Part shown: positions 34,463 to 44,899 of the stretch, in pieces | Layout: every line of letters starts with the position of its first letter | Numbering within the stretch: position 1 is the first letter of the stretch | From: Leptobrachium leishanense | Taxonomy: Eukaryota; Chordata; Amphibia; Anura; Megophryidae | Length of the DNA stretch: 64,000 bases | Assembly: GCA_009667805.1 (NCBI GenBank) | Contig: CM019070.1 | Coordinates: 53,466,451 to 53,530,450 of the forward strand | Reading direction: 5' to 3' | The notes under the pieces: model-generated | Databases searched by the model: none | Seen by the model: only the letters and a program-made list of their open reading frames with translations | What the model was told of the DNA's origin: nothing | Program-made: the position numbers and the translations under genes

Positions 34463-35999
34463 TGGCATTTACTGAATAACCCTGTCTGTAATTCCCCATT
34501 ATTTAAATGTCAAGTATTTATTTTTGTGAATAAAACAATGATTGGGCTCAATCATTCTTAACAACGACACACGTAGGGCTGACACCTTGCCATATTTTTC
34601 CATTAAATTTGGCGTTGTGACGGAGTAGTGACGGAGTTTGGGATTTCCTTCAAAGTGGAAAATTGAGTAAGAAATCAGAAAATATTAAACATCCCTTAGA
34701 TTCTGACCTTGTTACAAGACTTTATATGTCTCACTAGAAAACTATGGCATATTTTCATTCATTTAGCTATGTGGCACAGGTAGTAAGTTTGTGATCATTC
34801 ATCATGTTAGCTTTGCATAGTTTAATAAATACATCAGGCTTTACTATTCAACTGGTCAGGCAATGTATACACATGGAAAACGGTTATTCATTATGTATTG
34901 GTACATAGAATACTCATTGTTATTCATAATAAAAGTACACACAGATGAGTTCTGATATAACACATACCTTTCAGGCAGAATGTAATGTTCTTGCTTTCAA
35001 GTACACCTTGTGTTATTTATTATACAACAACAAGTAATTCCAGATTTTGCATGATTTATGTGTTGTGTAATTCAAGAGAACAGCTTCTTTTTAACACTTT
35101 TCTGAACACCCACTACTCTCTGTTATATACAAGCGCAATTTGAGTTATGTTCCATGTGGCTGTCTATGATATCAAACGAGGGGAAATGACAGGGCGACAG
35201 AGAAGAAAATCGAGATGTGTGATTGTCCGTCACTCTCCACTCTTTCCAGGAATAAATCTGACTGCCAGAAAGATACTTCTTTTTTCATCGATCTCAAACT
35301 TCAGTCACACCAGATGTTTGATGTCTGCAATTTCTAGAATTCTTGGAAAGCAATAGGAGGCCATAGAATCACACGACTTGTGTTTTAGAAACATCTGGGA
35401 GGCCTGAGTTTGAGATCCCTGCTCTAAACCGAAGTTAGTGAAACCAGGTGGATGTATACCATTGAACCATGGAACAAGATCCACTGACTCTGTTTGTGGT
35501 ATTACAGTCTATTCTGTCAAAGCACCTTAACGGAAGAAACATGGCTCTCCATCCAATTATGAATAAATACTTTTGTTATCTTGCAAAACACTTACCTCTC
35601 ACAAGTCTTCAATCTGCACGGAAAAAGTCACAAAGTGATTTAAACAATTTCTGTTCTATGTTGCCTATAATAGGTTTTCTGTTTTATATAGGTTGGGTGG
35701 GTTGTTTGGGTTGGTTGTTTGGTTGGTTGGTTCTGGAACAGACCCTTTGGGTCAGTACATTTTTGGTTTCTGTGCAGTCTATAGCAAAGTAGAAGACATG
35801 TTGTCAGTTCCACCATGAGTGACAGGGTATCAGGCTAAAGGAGTGTCATTTGCTTTCTTTCTTGGACCATTTTATGATCCAATTTTTATGCAAAAGCACT
35901 AAAAGTATGCTATTTGGATATACACATATATGAAAGTTGTTATGCATACTTTCACAACATGTACAAAATCAAGATCTGCTATGACATGTGTTTTCACTT
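34463..35999. other. no recognisable feature
   Basis: AT-rich DNA. A TTGGTTGGTTGG run near 35,700-35,730 is the only simple repeat. ACTGAATAACCCTG at 34,472-34,485 may be a stray CAGGG MITE end. Confidence 0.45.
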
Positions 36000-36222
36000 T
36001 TAATCCAGTCACTACTGTGATCGAGTATACATGATCAGCGGTAGCAGGCACAGCAGTCCGAGATCGTGATAACATGATCTGGTGCTGTACTGTGTGACTG
36101 CAGATTAATTTTGTTAGTTGCAAATTAATTTCCTTTGCTATTTGGCTCCTGAAGGTGCCCCCGAAAGTTGTAGCCCTGTGGGCATAATGCCAAAGGTGCT
36201 GAAACTGGTTAAAATTGGCTGG
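36000..36222 (+). mobile_element. piggyBac-like TTAA MITE, partial
   Basis: Starts TTAATCCAGTCACTACTGTG with the subterminal GATCGAGTATACATGATC and runs through GGTGCCCCCGAAAGTTG and CCCTGTGGGCATAATG. Its right half is missing; the next copy starts immediately. Confidence 0.7.
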
Positions 36223-36674
36223 GGAACCCTTTCACTACCAAGTGTTTTATTTTCGAAGAAACACTGTTAGTAATCAGCGGTTTCTTGGAAAATAATTTTT
36301 AATTAATTATACAGTAAGAATTATTTAGGAATCTTCCCTATGTATTTCTTACTGTAATAACCTATTTGGCAGGCAGATGTCGCCATCTACAGTTACTACA
36401 GTTCTGAGCTTCGTGAATGAGCATCTGAGGAGCTGTCTCTAAGAGAAGTTCCCCAGCTGGTTTTAAAATGTGTTCGCACCTCAGACATCATGCTCACGGT
36501 GCTTAAAATATGAGGGCACCTTCTGTAGTCCAAAGGCAAGCAAAATTAATTTGCAACAAATGAATTTCATTTGCAATGATACAGCATAGCCACAGATTGT
36601 GGTAACACGATCTCAGTCTGTTGCGTCTGCTACTGCTGATTCTGTGTACATGTTCATGGTAGTGAAGGGGTTAA
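36223..36674 (-). mobile_element. piggyBac-like TTAA MITE, inverted copy
   Basis: Ends CCCTTTCACTACCAAGTG and CATGGTAGTGAAGGGG; right flank TTAA at 36,671, left flank decayed to GGAA. Opposite orientation to the partial copy before it. Confidence 0.8.
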
Positions 36675-37386
36675 CATTTTCAGTTATTTGGTGCCAGATA
36701 GAGCATAGATGTTGATTTTTTATCTCATGTACTACTGGATTAATTCTTAGCAGAATATTTTGAGCTGTATTTTAGAGTTTACGTGTTTCAATGTAGCGGA
36801 GTTTTTTTAAACTTGGTTCTAGTTTGGGATGTTCTAGTTTGGAATTAATCAGTGTCACAGAAGTGCACCCACCCAGTAAAATCTGATGAACATATTTATG
36901 GTAACCTCTTATACATCTAGTGATTGTGCAGAGGTACGCACAATGATTCATATGGGTATAGAAATATAAGGCGCTCCCTTAGAACCCCCTAATCATAATC
37001 ATATCCAGTGCATTCACAATGTATGGCTTGTTTAAGGGAGTTTCAAGGTCAACTATTCCCTAAGTTGATATCAATTTATTTGTCTACACAATGTACGTGC
37101 ACAGACTCATGTTTCCCATTTCCTCAGGACCTTGTACTTACTGCAGGCTAATGAGTCAGTTTCTACAAACTAATGTTATATTTTACTCAAAATATCTGTC
37201 ACTATTCAATAAAAATGTTAAATAATTAATAAAACAAAGTAGCCTTTAATTGTTTTTAATTTAAAATCATGTTTGATTTTTCCAGTTATTGGCGACGGGT
37301 TACTTTTGAATTCAGGGTGTACCAACATCTTCTGCTGCCATTTTCTGGGTATGTAACATTCTTTGGGTTGTTAGAGACCAAATATA
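36675..37386. other. no recognisable feature
   Basis: No gene or repeat identified. Confidence 0.45.
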
Positions 37387-37926
37387 CCATGCCTGGCCAA
37401 AAACAAGGCAAACACACAAATATATGGTCGGACCACCTTTTGCTGTGATTACATCTCACATTCGCCGTGGCATCATTTCGATACGCACGTACATTGTCAC
37501 AACATTTACTTCCGTCCAGAGTTGCATTATTTTGTCGCCAAGATCTTGTATTGATGATGGGAGAGTCCCAGTTGTTTAAAGTCTTCTCCAGCACATTATC
37601 CCAAAGATTCTCAATGGGGTTAAGGTCTGGACTGTGTGGAGGCCAATCCATGTGTGAAAAAGATGTCTCATGCTCCCTGAACCACTCTTGCACAATTTGA
37701 GCACGATGAATCCTGGCATTGCCATCTTGTAATATGCCCGCTGTACCATCAGGGGAGAAAAAACCCATTGATGAAAAAACATGCTCATTCAGTATATTCA
37801 GGGAGTCACATAATATTATTTTTTGCAGCTGAAACATATTAATCACTACAGTAATTATTCAAAGGAAGGCTCACACCTATCTGCTTAGTTAAATCCAGCT
37901 GGTGACTTTATTTTGGCCAGGCAATG
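37387..37926 (-). mobile_element. Tc1-type element, internally deleted
   Basis: 540 bp between TA (37,385) and TA (37,927), with short inverted ends containing GCCTGGCCAAAA. Only the C-terminal third of a transposase remains, so it is a deletion derivative. The terminal sequence differs from the Tc1 element at 13,808; this is a separate Tc1 family. Confidence 0.82.
37392..37735 (-). pseudogene. Tc1 transposase C-terminal remnant
   Basis: Minus-strand frame containing [19 protein letters not shown] and [16 protein letters not shown]. The latter holds the third catalytic residue of the Tc1 DDE domain. The N-terminal DNA-binding region and the first catalytic Asp are deleted. The frame runs on through the terminal repeat into flanking DNA. 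Confidence 0.85.
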
Positions 37927-38135
37927 TATAACGCAAGCCAATAACAACGGCAGGAAATGTGTTGCTGTTTCTTGGTAGGTTCCTTTTATAAGAGGATGCC
38001 AGGCAGTCCGTCCCATTGACTCTGTTACTGATGGATTTTATTTAAAGTTATATATATATTTTTGATCATTTTTTTTAATTCTTTTTAACCATTATTTCGA
38101 ATTAAATATCAATGTAGATGCTGTTAATTAATATA

Positions 38136-38226
38136 CAGGGTTATTCAAAGAGATTCGAAAAGTCACCGCACGTTCGGTGACTTTTCGTTCTCTTCAATTC
38201 GGTTTGTTTTGCCGATCCCATTTCAG
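38136..38226 (+). mobile_element. CAGGGTTATTC MITE, left piece
   Basis: Starts CAGGGTTATTCAAAGAGATT with the internal AAGTCACCGCACGTTCGGTG hairpin, as in 44,900. Interrupted at CATTTCAG by the hAT element. It resumes at 44,572 with TGACCCTGCGGTGCATTTA, as the uninterrupted copy predicts, then is cut off at about 44,590. Confidence 0.85.
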
Positions 38227-38360
38227 TAGGGATGTGCGTTTCGGGTTTCGGAATTTCGGAATTTTCACGAAATTTCCCGATTCGGGTCTTTCGATTCGGC
38301 CGAAAATCCGAAATTTTTTAGATCCGAAAAAGTCGAATCTGAACAGGTTTCCGAACCGAA

Positions 38361-38627
38361 TCGAAAATTTTTCGGAATTTTCGAATGGACTTGAAATGTG
38401 TCAAATCGAAATCTATTGCTTTGAAACGAGAACAGACTTCCGAAAAAAACGAAAAGTTTACCAAATCGAAAATTTTTCGGAATTTTCGAATGGACTTGAA
38501 ATGTGTCAAATCGAAATCTATTGCTTTGAAACGAGAACAGACTTTCCGAAAAAAACGAAAAGTTTACCAATCGAAAATTTTTCGGAATTTTCGAATGGAC
38601 TTGAAATGTGTCAAATCGAAATTTATT
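38361..38627 (+). repeat. 105-bp subterminal tandem repeat
   Basis: Units start at 38,361, 38,466 and 38,571 (the last partial), each beginning TCGAAAATTTTTCGGAATTT. They lie just inside the left end of the hAT element. Confidence 0.92.
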
Positions 38628-38896
38628 TTCCCTCTATTCATGATTTCAGTTCCATTCGGGATTTCGGTACCATTTCGGTAAGTCTGGACATCGTATATTT
38701 AACTAGTATCGGTTATATGGCTGATTCTGTAAATTTTTTTATTGTTTCCAAAGATCCGATCAGAATTTTCGTATTTTGGTCAGATCCGATTCGTCCGCGG
38801 GTCGCGCATGCGCGCGCGCGCACATGTCGTAACTTTATTGAGCCAGTCTTATTGACAACTTTTTGAACAAAATTTTTTTTTTGATTATTCTCTATA

Positions 38897-40638
38897 ATGG
38901 CCGCAACCAGAGAGGAGACCTCCTCTTCATCTCTTGATGAAGAAGTTCCACCTGCACCCAGGAAAAAACGCGCCCAAAATATGGCGTTTGAGGAGATGTT
39001 GGAGCTGGTCCGCATCTTTGATACCAAAGATTATGATTGCCAGAAGGGACCTTACCGCAGCAAGAATAACGCCAGGAAGGATCGTATCCTGGACAAGCTA
39101 CGCGCCACCATTTTGGAGAAGTTTGGGAAGGACCGGACAAAGGACCAGCTACGGAAACGCTGGTCTGATTTAAAAGTTCGTGAGCAGGAGCAGCTGAAAC
39201 GCATCCGCCGCGTCATAGCGAAACGTAAGTGTCATGTTATATTGTAAAGCGCTGCGCAAACTGTTGGCGCTATATAAATCCTGTATAATAATAATAATGT
39301 GCTTGCATGTGCTAATGTGCACAGAAATACGTTTATTTATCTAGTCCTTTTTTCATGCAATGTGATTGTGTATAGCTTTGCGTTTTCACAACTCGTCATA
39401 CGTGCATTTTTGCCATAACTCTTCTTTTTTGTGATTTTACGTATTCGTGAAAATTGTGATATTTGATGTATGTAGATGAAGTTACAATGCTGGATTTCTT
39501 TTGGCACTGTGTGTATAGTCTGTAGTGTGCTGGGGGGGGGGTTGTGATTGAGTGATGCATACGAGATGACCCGCAGCTTGCCCAATATTGACTCCCACCT
39601 ACGCATCAATAAAAATCTCTGCGTCTTTGCTAAGTGATAGGATGGGACATGTAGTTCTTCTGAAAGTGCATCCAAACAGAGCTGCGTTCAATACAGCCTC
39701 AGCAGCTGCTGCAGCAGTGTCATTGAATGCTTTAGATGCAAATTTTAAAACAAAATGGTGGATTTCTGTTGTTGTTTCTGCAATATCCAGTTTTATTATT
39801 AGCAGAAACTGAAAGTGAAACTGAGGCTGAGGCCTTCTATAAAATAACTAAAAGCAGTCACACAATGCGCTTTGTACGCACACAACACAAATAATAGTTT
39901 TTATTGAATAAACGTAATGTTTACTTCTGAAAAAAATATATAATTGAACGGTAATATATGTCTATGTGCAGAGGAAATAAATAAATATTTTGTGACTTTA
40001 GACCTATGAGATGGGAGTAGTGGTGGGTCAAGCTGGTAGTGGGTAGTGGAGGGGTCTCGCAATACTTTCGGCAATATATTGTATAGATATACCATTTTTT
40101 CCAGTCTGCATTATTTACGTGTTATATTTTTTGGATTTGGCAGAAGACAGGAAGAGGGCACAGGACGCCGAATCTGCCCGGCAGGGACCAGTGCCCCAGC
40201 GGAGGAGGAGGAGGAGCCACGGGCGTCCACCAGCGCTGGTATATACTGTTTTATTTAGCAACGACTTTTGGTCAAAAACAGAAACATTTTTTGTTTACTG
40301 TATTTTTTATTTCTTTAATTTCTTACATATAGCACTGGATATGCAGACGGTGGTGGTGGGGGAGGAGGAGTCGGAGGAGGAGCAGGAGGAGGCCGCCAGC
40401 TCTGGTATATACTACTGTTATATTTTTTCAAGACTTTCAGTCAAAAATAGAAACCTGCTTTACTTACTGTATTTTCCTTCTTTCATTTATTGGATATATC
40501 GAAGAAGCCAGACCGAGCAATCAAGAGGCGATTGGCGAGCTTCGCCTGGCAGTCAGGACACTGGATTCCATCCAGGAACTGCTGCAGGAACTCCGGGAAC
40601 ACCTTACTAACACCGCGGACATCCTGGAGCGGCAGTAA
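38897..40638 (+). pseudogene. Myb/SANT-like DNA-binding gene, four exons
   Basis: Exon 1 (38,897-39,224) encodes an acidic/serine start, a PRKKRAQN basic patch, then a Myb/SANT-like helical domain (FEEMLELVRIFDTKDYD ... RKRWSDLKVREQEQLKRI), the type encoded by the second gene of Harbinger elements. It ends at a GTAAGT donor. Exon 2 begins after GGATTTGGCAG (40,144) and ends near 40,238. Exon 3 (about 40,333-40,404) is acidic (GEEESEEEQEE). Exon 4 (about 40,501-40,638) encodes a leucine-rich coiled-coil tail (LDSIQELLQELREHL) and a TAA stop. Direct splicing puts exon 2 in an arginine-rich frame; the acidic frame (AEEEEEPRASTSA) fits exon 3 better, so I infer a 1-base indel near the GGA run at 40,200. 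Probably a recent pseudogene. Confidence 0.7.
39243..39298 (+). mobile_element. L2-type 3' end in intron 1
   Basis: GTAAAGCGCTGCGC and TTGGCGCTATATAAATCC followed by an ATA tail; a very short 5'-truncated retroposon end beside the exon 1 donor. Confidence 0.55.
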
Positions 40639-40639
40639 G

Positions 40640-40876
40640 AGTCAATACGGATGTGCCTCAGCTGCTCCTGCTCGCCTGCTTTGAGGTCGGACCAGCGTTT
40701 TCTGATCTGGTCCTTCGTCCCGTCTTTCCCAAACACCTCCAGGATGGTGGTGCGCGTAGCTTGTCAATGATACGATCCTTCCTAAAATTATTCTTCCTGC
40801 CGTAAGCGCCCTTACTGCAGTCATAATCTTTGTAATCAAAGATGCGGACCAGCTCCAACATCTCCTCAAATGCCAG
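40640..40876 (-). pseudogene. inverted copy of Myb-like exon 1
   Basis: On the minus strand it reads FEEMLELVRIFDYKDYDC ... RKDRIIDKLRA, matching exon 1 at about 38,990-39,215 with roughly 80-85% identity by eye. A 1-base shift after DKLRA breaks the frame. It begins one base after the stop of exon 4 on the opposite strand. Divergence suggests an old duplication or a second, convergent Myb gene of the same element. Confidence 0.8.
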
Positions 40877-40879
40877 TAA

Positions 40880-41057
40880 TTCTAAAATGTATGTTTGTTT
40901 GTGTTGTTTGTGCCCCTGTTGGGCAGTTTGCCATCCTTGGCATGTTCCCTTCCCTTCCCCATTTTGTAAATAAATTTTCTATTTTTCTATATTTTCCTGT
41001 TTGTGTGCGTTGCTTTACGTTAATAAGTTAATTATGTATTGCTTGGTTTCCACACTG
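40880..41057. other. possible poly(A) region between convergent copies
   Basis: T-rich DNA with AATAAA near 40,971, downstream of the Myb-like gene. Confidence 0.4.
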
Positions 41058-41810
41058 TTAAACACGTCGATGCGGAGGACGCGCTCATTGCGTCCTCCGC
41101 ATGGCTGCTGGTATGCGGAGGACGCGCTGAGCGCATCCTCCCTTTGGGGTCAGCGTTCGGCCGGTTCCGGCCGATCGCTGGCCCCCCGGTGCGGGCTGAC
41201 ATCCTCGATGTCAGCCCAGCATCCGGAACCGCCGCCGGTGAAATTAGGTGTCATCGCGACCTCTCTCCCTCCCGATCGGCGGCGTTGCGGGGGTTAACCC
41301 AGGCACCAATTGGAAGGGCACAGCCTGCCCTTCCAAATGGTGCCTGGCATTAACCCCTGGGGAGCTGGATCGCGAATCGGCGCTGAAAAGCGCCGGTTCG
41401 TGATCCTTTCCCGGAGCTGGCCGACATCTTGGATGTCGGCCAAGCCTCCGGGAACTCCCCCTGAGGACTGGCGTCATCGTGCGTAGCACGATGACGCCAG
41501 TCCTAGAGTTAACCCCTAACTGCCACCAACGGTGGAGATAGGGAGTTCCAATGAACTCCCTATCTCCCGATCCGTGGAAGCTAGGGGTTAAAGTTTGGTA
41601 TGGTTGGATCGGCCAGAGCATGGCCGTTCCAACGATACCAAACACTACAGTGAAAAAAGTTTTTTTAAAAAAATTAAAAATAAAAATATATTTAAAAAAA
41701 AATTATAAAAATTAAATAAACATTTTTTTTTTCTTTTTTTTGGTTCGTTAATGCAGCAATATTGTTCCCATTTCAATTATAATGTGAACAATGATGCTGC
41801 ACTAACGAGG

Positions 41811-42172
41811 TGCTGGGGCAATATCCACGAGGAGCTGGGGCATGTCCACGAGGAGCTGGGGCATGTCCACGAGGAGCTGGGGCATATCCACGAGGTGCTG
41901 GGGCAATATCCACGAGGAGCTGGGGCATGTCCACGAGGAGCTGGGGCATGTCCACGAGGTGCTGGGGCATGTCCACGAGGTGCTGGGGCAATATCCACGA
42001 GGAGCTGGGGCATGTCCACGAGGAGCTGGGGCATGTCCACGAGGTGCTGGGGCATATCCATGAGGTGCTGGGGCAATATCCACGAGGAGCTGGGGCATGT
42101 CCACGAGGAGCTGGGGCATGTCCACGAGGAGCTGGGGCATATCCATGAGGAGCTGGGGCATATCCATGAGGA
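41811..42172 (+). repeat. 21-bp minisatellite, array 1
   Basis: About 17 units of GGAGCTGGGGCATGTCCACGA-type sequence (20-22 bp). A 22-bp variant (with CAATATCC) recurs every 85 bp at 41,819, 41,904, 41,989 and 42,074, giving a four-unit higher-order repeat. The last units carry CCATGAGG and run into GATGTCGGATGTCGGCC. The ORFs across it are artefacts of the stop-free unit. Confidence 0.97.
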
Positions 42173-42516
42173 TGTCGGATGTCGGCCAAGCTTCCGGAAC
42201 TCCCCCTGAGGACTGCGTCATCGTGCATAGCACGATGACGCCAGTCCTGGAGTTAACCCCTAGTTGCCACCAATGGTGGAGATAGGGGTTCCAATGAACC
42301 CCTATCTCCCGATCCGTGGCAGCTAGGGGTTAAAGTTTGGTTCCAACGATACCAAACACTACAGTGAAAAAAGTTTTTTTAAAAAAATTAAAAATAAAAA
42401 AATATTTAAAAAAATTTATAAAAAAAAATAAAAATTTTTTTTTCTTTTTTTTGGTTTGTTAATGCAGCAATATTGTTCCCATTTCAATTATAATGTGAAC
42501 AATGATGCTGCACTAA

Positions 42517-43265
42517 CTAGGTGCTGGGGCAATATCCAAGAGGAGCTGGGGCATATCCACGAGGAGCTGGGGCATGTCCACGAGGTGCTGGGGCATGTCC
42601 ACAAGGAGCTGGGGCATATCCATGAGGTGCTGGGGCAATATCCACGAGGAGCTGGGGCATGTCCACGAGGTGCTGGGGCATGTCCACGAGGAGCTGGGGC
42701 ATATCCACGAGGTGCTGGGGCAATATCCACGAGGAGCTGGGGCATGTCCACGAGGAGCTGGGGCATGTCCACGAGGTGCTGGGGCATGTCCACAAGGAGC
42801 TGGGGCATATCCATGAGGTGCTGGGGCAAATCCACGAGGAGCTGGGGCATATCCACGAGGTGCTGGGGCAATGTCCACGAGGAGCTGGGGCATGTCCACG
42901 AGGTGCTGGGGCATGTCCACAAGGAGCTGGGGCATATCCATGAGGTGCTGGGGCAAATCCACGAGGAGCTGGGGCATATTCACGAGGTGCTGGGGCAATA
43001 TCCACGAGGAGCTGGGGCATGTCCACGAGGTGCTGGGGCATGTCCACGAGGAGCTGGGGCATATCCACGAGGTGCTGGGGCAATATCCACGAGGAGCTGG
43101 GGCATGTCCACGAGGAGCTGGGGCATGTCCACGAGGTGCTGGGGCATATCCATGAGGTGCTGGGGCAATATCCACGAGGAGCTGGGGCATGTCCACGAGG
43201 AGCTGGGGCATTTCCACGAGGAGCTGGGGCATATCCATGAGGAGCTGGGGCATATCCATGAGGAT
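42517..43265 (+). repeat. 21-bp minisatellite, array 2
   Basis: About 35 units of the same repeat, with irregular higher-order spacing of the CAATATCC and CAAATCC variants (about 43, 85 and 105 bp). Open in several frames on both strands (up to 307 codons, for example GHVHEELGHVHEVLG) only because the unit lacks stops. Confidence 0.97.
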
Positions 43266-44179
43266 GTCGGATGTCGGCCAAGCTTCCGGGAACTCCCCCT
43301 GAGGACTGGCGTCATCGTGCATAGCACGATGACGCCAGTCCTGGAGTTAACCCCTAGTTGCCACCAATGGTGGAGATAGGGGTTCCAATGAACCCCTATC
43401 TCCGATCCGTGGCAGCTAGGGGTTAAAGTTTGGTTCCAACGATACCAAACACTACAGTGAAAATTTTTTTTTAAAAAAAAATTAAAAAGAAAAAAATATT
43501 TAAAAAAATTTATAAAAAAAAAAAAAAAAATTTTTCTTTTTTTTGGTTTGTTAATGCAGCAGCAATATTGTTCCCATTTCAATTATAATGTGAACAATGA
43601 TGCTGCACTAACGATTTTTGTATGCGGTGCATTTGTTAAAAATCGTGTAATTTCCCCCAAAAAAAAATGTAACGAGACCCCATCTCTAATTTTTTTAACA
43701 AGCGCACCCCATACAAAATATAACCGCAATTGCTCGCATGTTAAAATGTGAAAAAAAAACACTTTACACATTGTAAATTATTGAAAAATCATATTTTATT
43801 GCATTTTTTGTTATAATATACAGACAGGTCATGACGTATACATATAATAATGACATATTATGAATCTGCAGAGTCTGACGGAAAGAACGATATATAATAT
43901 GTCTGGGTCATATACTAAAATAAGCCTTCAAAACACGTTTAAACATGACGAGCAAAACCGGTAAAAATGAGCTCAGCACAGGGGCGGGAAAAGCCTCAGC
44001 AGCGAAAGGGTTAATTAATACACGATAGAATCGCCAGAATTATCGTATCGACAGAATGAATTATCGGATCCGAAAAACAAACCAAAAATTTATTATAAAA
44101 AATATATAAAGTAGTATTAAAAAAGTAAACCATAGTAGTTTTTTCATCAAAACGAATAGAGTTAGACAGCTTTGAAACG

Positions 44180-44550
44180 AGAACAGACGTTCCGAAAAAA
44201 CTAAAAGTTCCGAAAAACGAAAAATTGTCGATATACCGAAAACCATGTACAATTCCGAAAAACGAAAAGTTCCGAAATACGAAAAGTTCCGAAATACGAA
44301 AAATTGGCGATATGCCGAAAACCATGTACAATTCCGAAAAACGAAAATTTTCCGAAATAACGAAAAGTCGATACAGAAACCTAGTAAAGTGACCCGAAAA
44401 TACGAAAAATGGTCGATATTCCGAAAAATAAATGTACCCGAAAACCGAATCGAACCGAACCGAATCGAAACGGAAAGCAGTCGAAACGAGCCGAATCGAA
44501 AAGTTTAAAAATTCGAAAAATCGAATCGAATCGAATCGAAAAAAAAATCG
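44180..44550 (-). repeat. CGAAAA subterminal repeat block
   Basis: Dense repetition of CCGAAAAACGAAAA and GTCGATA-like words at the right end of the hAT element, mirrored by TTTTCGG words at the left end and repeated in 51,370-51,720. Subterminal repeats of this sort are known transposase binding sites in hAT elements; that role here is inferred. Confidence 0.8.
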
Positions 44551-44590
44551 GTGCACATCCCTACATTTCAGTGACCCTGCGGTGCATTTA

Positions 44591-44899
44591 AGAATAACTA
44601 CTAATATAGTTTGTGCAGGAAAGCTTCAGCGATTTCCAGTTTCGGGAGTCAATGAGTCAAAGAGGAGGAGCAGCAAGTGGCGAAGGAGAAAAAGTGAGTA
44701 AAATCACAAAAAAAGAAAAAAAGATTAAAAAAAATAATTAGGCGAGGCTGTCAGCAACATCACCTTAACTGTTTAAGGGCATAAAAAAGAGATACTAATA
44801 TCAGTAGACTATCCTTTTAATGTTTTTTATTTTGTTAAGCAGAGTTTGGAATAAACAACTTTGTCCACTGGGGTCGGCAGCTTCATTTTGAGAGTTATA
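44591..44899 (+). repeat. 309-bp dispersed repeat, copy 1
   Basis: AGAATAACTACTAATATAG ... CTTCATTTTGAGAGTTATA; same length and closely similar to 60,797-61,105. No terminal inverted repeats or tail. Contains AGTGAGTAAAATC, a donor-like site, but no ORF of note. Family unknown. Confidence 0.85.

Larger units (their letters stand above)
41058..44014 (+). mobile_element. TTAA element with minisatellite expansion
   Basis: Starts TTAAACACGTCGATGCGGAG and ends CCTCAGCAGCGAAAGGGTTAA; TTAA at both ends. Same family and orientation as 56,917-58,091, which is 1,175 bp. This copy is 2,957 bp because a segment (GATGTCGGCCAAGC ... AATGATGCTGCACTAACG) is present three times, from about 41,430, 42,178 and 43,266, with a 21-bp minisatellite filling each junction. 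Non-coding; palindromic GTCATCGTGC...GCACGATGAC arms recur in each copy. Confidence 0.85.
38227..44563. mobile_element. hAT-type element carrying a Myb-like gene
   Basis: Ends TAGGGATGTGCG (38,227) and GTGCACATCCCTA (44,563), flanked by a perfect 8-bp duplication CATTTCAG (38,219-38,226 and 44,564-44,571). TAGGG ends with 8-bp duplications are hAT features. A short relative with the same left 45 bp or so is at 51,204-51,856. Inside, in order: subterminal repeats, a multi-exon Myb/SANT-like gene, an inverted copy of its exon 1, a TTAA element (41,058-44,014), and a second subterminal block. No hAT transposase is present, so it is non-autonomous despite its size (about 3.4 kb without the TTAA insert). 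Confidence 0.85.

Noticed and set aside
41751..43582. Long ORFs (up to 307 codons) on both strands
   Set aside because: Produced by the stop-free 21/22-bp minisatellite; frames change at each 22-bp unit and there is no gene context.
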